Positions 19,501 through 27,900 of a stretch of DNA of 64,000 nt are shown in pieces. Numbering within the stretch: the first letter of the stretch is position 1; each line of letters starts with the position of its first letter. The translations under genes were made by a program, and so were the position numbers. Below the pieces are notes generated by a model. The model was not told where the DNA came from. It saw only the letters and a list, made by a program, of their open reading frames with translations, and did no database searches. The stretch is from Bradyrhizobium sp. ORS 375. Lineage in GTDB: Bacteria > Pseudomonadota > Alphaproteobacteria > Rhizobiales > Xanthobacteraceae. The stretch is from assembly GCF_000239775.1 (NCBI RefSeq), contig NZ_CAFI01000420.1:28235-92234 (forward strand), written 5' to 3'.

Positions 19501-19715
19501 TCCTCGGGCTCGTGCCGCTTGTCATTGCGACCGGCGCCGCGCAGATCAGCCGGCGGGCGGTGGGCACGGCGGTGTTCGGCGGCATGCTCGCAGCCAGCAC
19601 GATCGGAATCATGCTGATCCCGATGCTCTATGTCACGTTTCAGAGACTGCGCGAGCGCGGCAAGCGGGCCATGCTGGAGAGGTCGTCGACCGAACCATCG
19701 CCACCGGCTGGCTGA
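16566..19715 (+). CDS. RND efflux permease, HAE1 (AcrB/MexB) family
   Basis: This proton-driven multidrug exporter of 1049 residues is the normal length for hydrophobe/amphiphile efflux permeases. It begins [20 protein letters not shown], contains the porter-domain opening [20 protein letters not shown], and the TM4 motif [20 protein letters not shown] with the paired aspartates of the proton relay. TM10-12 ([19 protein letters not shown]) are intact. The last residues are hydrophilic. It is co-transcribed with the adaptor. Substrates cannot be predicted; regulation may involve the divergent Crp/Fnr-type gene. Confidence 0.95.
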   Translation: MISSVFIDRPRLAIVIALVISIAGALALLRIPVAQFPDIVPPQVTVSGNFPGASASVVEASVGQPLEAQIVGVDQMLYMKSTSGNDGSYSLTVSFALGSDANIDTVNVNNRVQTALSQLPSEVQAQGLSVQKKSSSVLQFLVLYSANGEQDPLFITNYAIINVLDAIARTPGVGQANLFARMNYSMRIWFDTQRLTSLNLAPSDVVNAIRSQSVQAPVGRIGSRPIGPDQQFQFNVQTQGRLASAEQFGNIVLRANPDGSVLRISDVARVEIGAQNLDTEARIDGQSGVPIGIYLAPGANAVTTANAVAATLQRLSERFPSGLTYRVVHDSTTFVRETIGEVLRTLAEAFVLVVIVVFLFLGNLRATIIPAVAVPVSLIGAFAVLLLVGYSANTVSLLAMVLAIGIVVDDAIVVVENVERVMENEPELSPADAAKKAMRQITAPIIAITLVLLSVFVPIAFIPGISGTLFRQFAVTISAAMVISAVNALTLSPALCAVFLRHTGPRRGIMQRVLAGIDWTRDRYAGGVRRLLRISVLSVVLVIACGAGIFGMSLITPTGFLPEEDQGAFFVMVQLPDGASVSRTSEVAGRVEQDLRKLDGVDHVLSIIGFSLLDAGAEPNAAFMVVRLKPFAERTSVAQSAQALIAKAAAAGSQIQQANVLPFNLPPIIGLSTSGGFEYQLEALEGQDPTAMNSVMNGLIAAANQEARLARVFSTFSASNPSIYLDIDRAKAQVLGLNLSDVFTTLQATLGGIYVNNFNLYGRTWQVNVEGEAKDRRDIPSLWQIYVRNARNEMVPLRSIASAKMVQGPQVITRYNNYRSITVNGGPAPGVSSGAAIAAMQEISNRTLPSGYSYEWTGTAYQEQQAAGQTGVIMGLAVLFAYLFLVALYESWMIPVPVLLSVTVGVLGSYVAVRLAGLTLDLYAQIGLVVLIALAAKNGILIVEFAKEQREQGKDVVDAAVLGAQMRFRAVMMTSIAFILGLVPLVIATGAAQISRRAVGTAVFGGMLAASTIGIMLIPMLYVTFQRLRERGKRAMLERSSTEPSPPAG

Positions 19716-19809
19716 GACCAGCCCTCATAGTCGCGTTACCTCGTATCGCTGAGCAGGGACAGTGACTGGACCGGAAGCGGTTCAGTCGTCGAAAGAGGTG
19801 ACCGAGCGT

Positions 19810-20478
19810 CTACGCCCGTGCGTCTTGATGTTGTTCGGCGTATCCGTCGGGATTGAGCGACTGCCAGCGCCAATGACGGCGCACATGGTGGCTAACGAAC
19901 GCTTGGCTGACCATCCAAGGGACGATTGAGCCGCATCAGTTGCCGCATCGTAGCTGTCGAGATCGCCCGGACGGCGCTCGACGAACTTGAAGGGAAGCGG
20001 CTTGCCACTCGCTAGCTCGAACGCGCGGATGACGTCGAGAACGCTATGACCAAGGCCGGTGCCGAGATTGAGCGCGGCGCATCCGGGTTGGTCCAGCCGG
20101 TCCAGGGCGGCGACATGGCCTTCCGCCAGATCCATGACGTGGACGTAGTCGCGGATTCCCGTACCATCAGGCGTGTCGTAGTCATTGCCGAACACTTTGA
20201 GATGATCCCGACACCCGATCGCAACCTGGGCGACGAAAGGCAGCAGATTGTTAGGCACGCCGAGCGGATCCTCGCCGATCAGCCCGCTGTCATGGGCGCC
20301 GACGGGGTTAAAATAGCGGAGGAGAGCGGCGCTCCATGATGGATCGCTTGCGCATTGGTCGCGCAGCATATCCTCTATGACAAGCTTGGTGCGTCCGTAC
20401 GGGTTCACGGGCGCAAGCGGGTGATCCTCCGTATAGGGCAGGAATTGCGGCTCGCCGTATACGGTCGCTCCCGTCCTG
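19810..20478 (-). pseudogene. galE: UDP-glucose 4-epimerase galE remnant, truncated and frameshifted
   Basis: The residual reading frame begins inside the enzyme at [20 protein letters not shown] and keeps the YxxxK of NPYGRTK, the RYFNPVGAH motif and RDYVHVMDLAEGH, so about 120 N-terminal residues including the NAD-binding GxxGxxG are missing. Near 19876 the frame is lost after LATMCA. A shift of one base recovers the usual GalE tail HWRWQSLNPDGYAEQHQDAR and a TAG at 19810-19812. Two independent lesions make it non-functional. Its 5' edge abuts a nuoD fragment in opposite orientation, which marks a recombination junction. Confidence 0.88.
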
Positions 20479-20799
20479 ATCCAGGACAACAAGGTCGCCC
20501 CGCCGCGCCGAGGCGAGATGAAGCGCTCAATGGAGGCCCTGATCCATCACTTCAAGCTGTACACCGAAGGCTTCCATGTCCCGCCCGGCGAAATCTATGT
20601 CGCGGTGGAGGCCCCGAAAGGTGAGTTCGGCGTCTTCCTCGTATCCGATGGCAGCAACAAACCCTATCGGTGCAAGATCCGCTCCCCCGGCTTTGCCCAT
20701 CTGCAGGCGATGGACATGCTGTGCCGCGGCCACTTGCTCGCCGACGTATCGGCCATTCTTGGCTCACTGGATATCGTGTTCGGCGAAGTCGACCGTTAG
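20473..20799 (+). pseudogene. nuoD: NADH-quinone oxidoreductase subunit D, 3' fragment
   Basis: The frame reads [20 protein letters not shown] and ends with [23 protein letters not shown], stop: the C-terminal 108 or so residues of NuoD (full length about 400). The core that contacts the quinone site and the N-terminal two thirds are absent, and no other nuo gene is nearby. An internal ATG at 20518 could be translated, but the product would lack most of the protein. It is probably a duplicated piece captured at a rearrangement; the functional nuo operon should lie elsewhere. Confidence 0.88.
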
Positions 20800-20995
20800 G
20801 GTTTTTGTCCAATGTGTCGACCCCGCCGGCGTATAAATCGAGCGAACGACAGATCGGGCGACCCTAGGCACGGGCAGTCACCTCAGATGGCAATAGCAAG
20901 CGAATGTCGGAATCGGTGGTTGCGCCTCCCCGCAACCACCGATGAGTAAGTCCTGTGTGACAACGGCTCGGTCGCTTGCCTCCGCGACATTGAGT

Positions 20996-22285
20996 TTACG
21001 GATCGATGCCGGAAGAAGCCTCTCGTGCCGGACCCTCTCTATTTGCGTCGACTGCTTCAATATCTCGAACGACTCGGTCTACATGGCTTGCCCAAGCGGT
21101 GAGCGCGGCGCGCATTTCTGCTTCGTATCGGGCATGATTGTAAACGCCGGCTACTCCTGCCCGATGACCGCTAACGTGGTTGAGCACCGCCTCGATGATA
21201 TGCGGCAGCACTCCCAGCCGATCAGCCATTACTGTCGCGGCGGTACGTCGAAGATCGTGCAGCCACCATTCAGGTAGGGGAGCGATTGTTTCCCCGGCTC
21301 CGTCCCTATCTTTACGCTTGGCGAGCAGCCGCTCATCGAGCGCGGCCTTGGATTTCGACCACCCGGAGAAGCCGCGCGGCTGATCGCCCTTCCGTCGCGG
21401 CCCGTCGCCGAAAATATGCTCTCGGCCGATTGAGAGCGCGGGAAGCAGCGTCATGGCTGCTTCCGTCAACGGAAGCGGGTGCTCGCGATGGTTCTTCGTT
21501 CGAGAGCCGGGGATCGTCCAGAGACACCTTGAGCAGTCGATTTCGGCCCAACGCATTCCGCCGACTTCGTCCCTGCGCTGGCCAGTCAGGATGAGCAGCT
21601 TGACGATGCGTCCGTAGTCGTCGTCCTCAAGGCCGGTCCAGATCTCCGCCAGTTCCGCATCGGTCAGGACCCGCTCCCTCGATCTCGGAGCGGCCGGGCG
21701 GTTGGTCCCGAGCACCGGGTTCGCCGGTATCTCAAGGCCCTCTCGAATGGCCCAGTTGAACATGGCTGACAAAGCCGAGCGTGCGCGTGCTGCCGTGACC
21801 GCTCCATTTTTAGTCGCGATATCGCCGACGCGAGCGGCAACATGTCGACGGCTGATTTGCGACATCGGGATCGGGTGGAGCGGCTTCCACACGCCGAGCA
21901 GATAGCGTTCAATCTCCGAGTACGTCCGGGGGCGCTGCTTTTGCTTGGCTGTCTTCAGGTACTCGCCAGCAACCTTTCGGAACGTGTCGGCCGTCCGCAA
22001 CGTCAAAAGTTCCCGTTCGGCAGCCGGATCCTTTCCCTGAGCAACCAGCCCGAGCAGGCGCTTCGCTTCCTTCCGCGCCTTCTCAGGCGTCCAGGGGGAT
22101 CCGTGGGGACCAATGGTAAAGAAGCGCTGTCGACCGGATGCGCGAAACTTCAAAATATAGACTGGCGTACCGCGCTGACGCCGCACGCCAAATCCTCGCA
22201 CAGCCTCCTTGTGATCCGCATCCCAAATCGCTTCACCGGGACCGAGCGATTGCACCGTTCGGACCGTAATACCCAAATTCGCCAT
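20996..22285 (-). CDS. Tyrosine-type site-specific integrase
   Basis: This is a 429-residue integrase of a genomic-island or phage type. The N-terminal arm/SAM-like region (GFGVRRQRGTPVYILKFRAS, then TPEKARKEAKRLLGLVAQGK) resembles P4-type integrases. The catalytic domain has LTGQRRDEVGGMRWAEID (first Arg), WWLHDLRRTAATVMADRLG (His-x-x-Arg), and HRAGVAGVYNHARY with the nucleophilic tyrosine. All catalytic residues are in place, so it may be active. About 150 bases upstream of its start is a tRNA-His 3' remnant, the expected attachment site. No cargo genes or excisionase are recognisable on the left, where galE and nuoD debris lies. Confidence 0.9.
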   Translation of the reverse strand: MANLGITVRTVQSLGPGEAIWDADHKEAVRGFGVRRQRGTPVYILKFRASGRQRFFTIGPHGSPWTPEKARKEAKRLLGLVAQGKDPAAERELLTLRTADTFRKVAGEYLKTAKQKQRPRTYSEIERYLLGVWKPLHPIPMSQISRRHVAARVGDIATKNGAVTAARARSALSAMFNWAIREGLEIPANPVLGTNRPAAPRSRERVLTDAELAEIWTGLEDDDYGRIVKLLILTGQRRDEVGGMRWAEIDCSRCLWTIPGSRTKNHREHPLPLTEAAMTLLPALSIGREHIFGDGPRRKGDQPRGFSGWSKSKAALDERLLAKRKDRDGAGETIAPLPEWWLHDLRRTAATVMADRLGVLPHIIEAVLNHVSGHRAGVAGVYNHARYEAEMRAALTAWASHVDRVVRDIEAVDANREGPAREASSGIDP

Positions 22286-22640
22286 CGCTTACCTTGGTTG
22301 CTAGCTACCACGTAGCAACCACCGTAGCGGAAATTGGAGCGTAGGTATGGCGGGCCTCGGCGGTGTGATGCATTGAAATAATTGAGAGTTTCGTCGTTTC
22401 GGATACTCTGTCGTAGGCTCGGCGGGACGAAAAATCTGTCTGTGGAACAGGAGGTCGGTGGTTCGAGCCCACCCAACTGTACCAATTAAATCGAGATCTT
22501 AGCCGGAGCTCATCGCTTGGTCGCCTGCAAATCTGCGGGGGATCGAGGCTGCCGGCGACCACATTGGTCGCAACGGGCAGCCGCCCGGATGCCGCTGCAC
22601 GACGCGCCTGTCGCGCCTCTCGGCGGATCATGGTCGGGGG
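22286..22640. other. Intergenic segment with att remnant
   Basis: This 355-base stretch lies between the integrase start and the DUF4399 stop. Apart from the tRNA-His remnant at 22435-22484 I see no coding sequence. A minus-strand frame containing LGGLEPPTSCSTDR is the well-known artefact of reading a tRNA backwards. Confidence 0.6.
22435..22484 (+). other. tRNA-His(GTG) 3' half, probable attachment site
   Basis: The sequence folds as the 3' part of a tRNA: anticodon stem 22435-22439/22447-22451 with loop CTGTGGA (anticodon GTG, 22442-22444), variable region AGGTC, T-stem GGTGG/CCACC with loop TTCGAGC, acceptor strand CAACTGT, discriminator A, and CCA at 22482-22484. A73 is normal for tRNA-His of many alphaproteobacteria. 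No D-arm or 5' acceptor strand is present upstream, so it is not a working gene. It fits an attL/attR copy left by integration into tRNA-His. Confidence 0.8.
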
Positions 22641-23321
22641 TCACTTCGGAGCAGAAAACAGGCCCTTGAGGAAATCGACGGCTCCCGCCGACTTCGACGG
22701 GTCGGCTGGCGTGGCCTCGGCCGTCGATGTCTCGACCGGACGCGCCTGGCGCTCGTGAGCATGCCGCGTCCGCCGATGAGTCCGCTCGGCAGTCCGGCCG
22801 TGTCGCTGCGAGCCTTCGGTGATGGTGATCGTGATCTTCTTCGACATCAGCGGCGGATCGAAGTTGAAATGCATGCCGTCGCCCATCAAGAGCTGCAGGG
22901 TGTGCTTGCCCGGAGGAAGCTCGATCAGGGCCTCAGTCTCGCCCCCGCCATAGTGGAGATGCTTCCTGTCCTGCGGAATCGGCTCACCCGGGCTGATCGG
23001 TTCGTTGGAGTCGATCAGGAGATGATGATGGCCGGTATTGGAGAAGCTGTCTCCGGCGTGTGTCACGCCCATGTTCCGCAATCCGAAGCGGCACCAGAAC
23101 GGGCTCTTCACGGTGGCGCCGTCCTCGGGCGAGATGAAGTAGAGATAGGCATCCTTGGGAGCCGTCCTCGCCTGCGCCGACGCGTGGGCCGGCAGCAGCA
23201 TCATCGCAGCGACGAAGGCGAGCGCCGTGACCGATGCATGATGCGATCTTCGCGTCGATGGCGGATCGGCTAGCGGCGCGTCCAGCGCAGAGCTCTCACT
23301 CCTCATAACTCCCCAACTCAC
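22641..23321 (-). CDS. Secreted DUF4399 protein
   Basis: This 226-residue protein has a signal-type hydrophobic stretch (VTALAFVAAMMLLPAHASA) after a basic start and then one DUF4399 domain: AYLYFISPEDGATVKSPFWC, GDSFSNTGHHHLLID, KHLHYGGGETEALIELPPGK, HTLQLLMGDGMHFNFDPPLM. The conserved His-rich GHHHLLID and HLHYGGG motifs look capable of binding a metal; the family has no established reaction. The C-terminal 50 residues are basic and disordered. The start could be an internal residue nearer the hydrophobic core. It lies 167 bases downstream of the FGE-like gene on the same strand; co-transcription is possible but not shown. Confidence 0.8.
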   Translation of the reverse strand: MSWGVMRSESSALDAPLADPPSTRRSHHASVTALAFVAAMMLLPAHASAQARTAPKDAYLYFISPEDGATVKSPFWCRFGLRNMGVTHAGDSFSNTGHHHLLIDSNEPISPGEPIPQDRKHLHYGGGETEALIELPPGKHTLQLLMGDGMHFNFDPPLMSKKITITITEGSQRHGRTAERTHRRTRHAHERQARPVETSTAEATPADPSKSAGAVDFLKGLFSAPK

Positions 23322-23487
23322 AAATGCAGACTATGATGGCAAATATCGAACGATCGAGCCGATCGATACAGCGATCGTAGCAAGGCAAAATTGAGGTTCC
23401 GCGGGTCTCCTCGCGCGATTCCCGATCAGAATCAAACTAAACTCGCACGGCAGGAGGTGATGCTTCGGAGCTTGCCGAACGTCCGCG

Positions 23488-24957
23488 TCACAGCGAAAGG
23501 GCGATGCGGAAGCCGTGGGTCGGATACCTCACCCGCCCGTCATAGCGGTCGCGGCTACCGCTGCGCGCGTAGCTCGCATCCTTCTTCCACGAGCCCGAGC
23601 GGATGACGTGGATGAAGCTCTGCTCCTCGAGCCAGGCCGAGCCGTCGGATGGCGCCCCCTGATACGATTTGTGCCAGTTGTCGGCGACCCACTGGTCGAC
23701 GCCGCCGCCCATGTCATAGAGCCCGAAGGGATTGGCCGGAAAGCTTCCGATCTTCATCAGCTGTGCTGGCGCGTCGGCCTCGCCACATCGGCTGCAGTTG
23801 GCCATGCCGGGGCGCATCTGATCGCCCCACCAGAACTTGGTGCTCGCCCCGCCGCGCGCGGCATACTCCCATTCGGCCTCGGTGGGGAGCCGGAATGGTT
23901 TTCCCACCGTTCGCGACAGCCACGCCAGATAGTCCCGGGCATCGTCGTAGTTGACGTTGGTGACCGGGTTGTCATCCGGGCCGCTCGTTACGTCGGCGCA
24001 CGCCTTGTCGGCAACGCATTCCTTCCACTCGCCAATGGTGACCGGGTATTTGCCGAGGGCGAACGGCTTGATCGTGACGCGGTGAAGCGGAAGCTCTGCG
24101 CTTTCGGTGCCACCCATGGTGAACGTGCCGCCGGGAATCATCACGATGTCGGGCAGGCGAACTTTGGTTGTCTCCGGACTCTGCGTCGGCGCTGCGGGCA
24201 TCGCATCGGCAGCAGGAGGCACGCTCTGTTCTTGCGGCGGAGGCGCCTCGTTGATGGCGGTTTCCGAGACCGCATCTGCCGCGGCCCCTGGAGCGGGCGC
24301 GGCGGAGACGGACTGCACGGTGACCATGCGGAAGGACGGTTCGGCTTGAGGAGGATCAGCTAACGCACGGGACGCCTCGGTCGTTTGCGGCTGCGATGGT
24401 GGAGCGGGAGCAGGTTCTCGCGCGACGAAGAACCAGAGGCCGGCCGCCGCGAGCAGCAATGCGCCGAGGCCGGCGCCGGCGCGGGCCCAAACGCGCGGAC
24501 CACGCTCTGCCGCTGCCGCCGCCTTGCGAAGACGGCGGGCCAGCTTGTCGAAGCCGTGGGCTTGCCAGATCTCGGCGCGTCTGCGCGCCTCATCCGTGTC
24601 GTACTGAGCGATCGAGACGCCCGGAATGCTGCAGACGACCCGCCCAGTCCCGCCGTTGGCAGGCGTGCTCGCCTCGACTTCCGCAGCATCGCAAACAGCC
24701 GCGAGCGACTGTTTCAACGAACCGCACATCATCAGGAGCAGGTTGCCGTCCTCCTTGCTTCGGCGCTCTTGAATCTCCGGACACAAGGCCTGCTCAGCGA
24801 CGTGATGAAAGCTCGGGGCGCGCAGCGCGTTCAAGCCGACGCGCACGACGCGCCCGCACCGCTCGCAAGGCACGGGATAGGTGACGGTGGTCAACGCGCC
24901 TTCGTCCGCCTCAGGCGGCTGAGGTTGCGAGGATTTGAGGACGTCGAGGCCGGTCAT
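23488..24957 (-). CDS. Zinc-ribbon, single-TM protein with FGE/SUMF1-like domain
   Basis: This is a 489-residue protein. Residues 25-90 hold a CERC pair plus later Cys/His (HHVAEQALCP), perhaps a zinc site; 158-178 are one membrane helix (GAGLGALLLAAAGLWFFVA); 180-265 are Pro/Ala-rich; 268-489 are a formylglycine-generating-enzyme-like fold (IVMIPGGTFTMGGTESAELP, FRLPTEAEWEYAARGG, ending GFRIALSL). The region that carries the catalytic cysteine pair in true FGE reads RSGSWKKDASYARSGSRDRY with no cysteine, so it is not a sulfatase activator. Positive residues before the helix put the FGE-like domain in the periplasm. A longer frame to 25083 would overlap the upstream stop. It forms a pair with the giant pseudo-helicase. 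Confidence 0.85.
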   Translation of the reverse strand: MTGLDVLKSSQPQPPEADEGALTTVTYPVPCERCGRVVRVGLNALRAPSFHHVAEQALCPEIQERRSKEDGNLLLMMCGSLKQSLAAVCDAAEVEASTPANGGTGRVVCSIPGVSIAQYDTDEARRRAEIWQAHGFDKLARRLRKAAAAAERGPRVWARAGAGLGALLLAAAGLWFFVAREPAPAPPSQPQTTEASRALADPPQAEPSFRMVTVQSVSAAPAPGAAADAVSETAINEAPPPQEQSVPPAADAMPAAPTQSPETTKVRLPDIVMIPGGTFTMGGTESAELPLHRVTIKPFALGKYPVTIGEWKECVADKACADVTSGPDDNPVTNVNYDDARDYLAWLSRTVGKPFRLPTEAEWEYAARGGASTKFWWGDQMRPGMANCSRCGEADAPAQLMKIGSFPANPFGLYDMGGGVDQWVADNWHKSYQGAPSDGSAWLEEQSFIHVIRSGSWKKDASYARSGSRDRYDGRVRYPTHGFRIALSL

Positions 24958-24994
24958 CGTGGGTGAGCCACCCTGCGTCGGCCGCGCCGGCGCA

Positions 24995-27900
24995 TCATTG
25001 TCCCCAGGCAGTAAACGCATCCGCGAATGCGCGCTCACCGTCCGCTCCTTTCTCGATCGCCAGCACGGCCCGGCTGCCGCCATTGTATACGATCGGAATA
25101 TCGATCCATTCCTTGCCTTTCAGCAGCAGAACGTTGCGCGTCTTGTCGACCTCGTTGGCCGACAGCGCAATCATGAAGAACTCGGGCGTGACCTTGGCCG
25201 TCAAGGTGGACAAGGCGGAGCCGCGGCCTGCTTCCCTGGCCTTCATGCTGACGCCCTTCAACGTATCGACGCCGGCGTGGCCCGGATCGTCCGGCCAGTT
25301 GAACTTGACCTCGAGGATGTGGCTTGCCGGCATGTCGGCTTCCTTGTTCGGCCGCAGTGACAACGTCGCCTTCATCTGCTTGTCGATCTCGACATCGCCT
25401 TTGATCGAGGCCGGCACGCTGCCCGCGGCACGCTCGACACGCCAGGTCACTTTGCCGAGATAGCGCTTGCCGAGCGGATCCTGCGGATCCTCCTGATACA
25501 GCACGGCATGCGATATGATCGGCTCGACCGCGCTGCCGGTCGTGGCGCTGGCGCCGTCGCGGGCAGCCGTGCTCTTGGCGTCCGGCGTCATTCGCTCGGC
25601 TGTGACCTTGCGCGGCTCGGTGCCGGCCGGCAGCGCCGCTGCGGGCGAGGCGGCATTCCATGAGACCGCGACCTGGCTCGTCACGGTCTGCCAGGCAGTC
25701 GCGAGCCGGCCGGCGGCTGGTTGCCAGTAGATCGAGGCGCCAACCATCGCCACTGTCACGACCGCGGCTGCCGCCATGATACGCCGCCGCAGCGCGCGGC
25801 GCGGCAGGGCCGCGTGCTCGAGCGCCGGATCTCGGCGTGCCGACAGCGGCGGATGCTCGATCACCGCGGCATCGCGTCCGCGCTCGACCGTGGCGCTCGT
25901 CGTCGACTCCGGCGTTTCAGGCTCCTTCGCGGGCGTGCCGACGAAGGCTTTTGCAGCGTCGTCCGACGCCAATGTCGTTTGGGTGCCGGGCTGCCTCTCC
26001 GCATCCGCCATCGCGGCATCTTGATCTATCCACGGCGGCAGCGACGGCGCGGACGTCTCAAACGATGAGACCGTGGCGTCGTCGGCTGCACCGTCGTAGG
26101 CCGTCCGGCGCGCCGCATGTGCTTGGCTCGTCGCCATGTCGCTCTCAGCACGGCTACGCAACCAGTCGGGGGCCGGGCGCTGCATCAGCGTGGTCGATGG
26201 GGCGCGCTGCTCCTGTCGGGCGAGCGACAGGTTTTCCGCCACCGTGGCGATCTCGTCCTCCAGCGAATAGGCCGGCCGCGATGGCCGGGTCGGGAGGGCA
26301 CTCGTCGAGCCGCTTGATGCTGCAGCATCGGCGCCGACGACCGGCGCCTGCGGTCGTACGATCGGCAGCGGTGAGCTGGCCATTGGCAGCGCGACCGGCT
26401 CGTCACGGCGGGCATGCTCTCGAAGCCGAATCATCCGGTCGGGAAACAGCAGCTCGAGAAGATCGCAAAGCACCGCCTTTGGTGGCATGAGCTGGCGGAT
26501 GAAGGCCGGAACGCCGCCGAGACCGGTCGGCCCGCCGCTTCCCGTCGCGCCATGTAATTCAGAAATGCGTTGGCCTTGCCCGATCATCTCCTTGGCCGGG
26601 TGGTCCTCGCCCATGGCGAGAACCTTACGTCCTCGGAGCAAGACGGTGAGCTCGCGCAGGTCAGATTGCGAGGCGTGATCGATGACGACGAGATCGAATG
26701 CGCCCAGTCGCGCCGGCAGTTGCTCGGCGACGCGCCAAGTCGGCATCAGCTGACAGGGAATGCCTTCGTGGCAGCTTTCGAGAGCCTCCCGCGCGACCTG
26801 ACGCAGCCGGAACGCGCTGGGGCCGGAGCAGGTCGCGGCCATCTTTCGCCATGTCGTCATGAACCTGGTGAACGCCTGTCGCACCGCGCTGCCGGCGCTC
26901 TGGGCCAATGCGAGATGCATCCGCGCCACCACGACCTGCTCGAACAGCCGCCGTAGCCTGGTTTCCAATGTCACGCGCTGGTCGGATAGATCCTGAAGCA
27001 GCCGCTGCTGCCCGAGACCTTCGGTCTGATGCATCAGCACCGCCCAATTCCAAGCCATCATCCAATCTGCCAGCAGCACCTGATCCTCACCGTCGGCAAC
27101 TGCCGGTTCGGTCTTGAGACGTCGGGCGAATGCAGGCGCTCCGGCCTCGGTCATGGCCTCATGGAGCTCGTTGATCAGTTCGATGTCGTGGCGACGCTCG
27201 TGCAGGCCGTGCAGCCAGGTGCGAATGGCATTCCAACGGATCGCGAGGTCGTCTGCGTCGACCTCATCGCGGCCGATCTGCGACAGTACCTCCGCCCGAA
27301 CCCGCGCCGCGATCGCACCGCAGCCCTCAAACAGCTCGTCCAGTCTGATGAGCTCGTTGCGCTGCTTGCCGATGCGGACGGCTGTGCTCCTGATGGCGGA
27401 TGCAAGCGCTGTCAATCGCTGACCGTCGTACAGCAAGCCGGCAATCTCCGCTTCCAGTAGCGGCAGCTTCGAAGCGGTGGCCAGAATATTGCGCCTGGCC
27501 AGAGTCGCCGCCACGAGCGCGACTTCGACGCTCCTGACGAGGCGCTCGTGGCCGGTGAGCGAGTGGGAGGGGTTCGGCTCCGGCGTGGGCGCGCCGAGTT
27601 CTGCTGCCAGGGACCGCCACCGGACGTCGAGCGAATGCAGGTGACGGCGCCACGTGAGATGGTCGCGCACATGCGCCCAGTCGGCCGCGCTCTTCGGCGC
27701 GAAGCCCGCCACCCTGATCGTATCCAGAGTCTGCTTCAAAGCGCGCCCGGAGAGCGAGAACGCCGCAAACGGTCGTTCGCCCGCGGCCAGCCGCTCGACC
27801 GTTCTCAGCAGCTCCTCGCTGACGAACGCGTCCGCGGGCATTTCCACCGGTCTAACGAGAAAGCCGGCCCGTAGCGACAGCAAGGACGATGCATCGCGGG

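Noticed and set aside
22150-22485. Minus-strand 111-codon frame containing LGGLEPPTSCSTDR
   Set aside because: This is the recognised artefact of translating a tRNA in reverse; it overlaps the integrase start.
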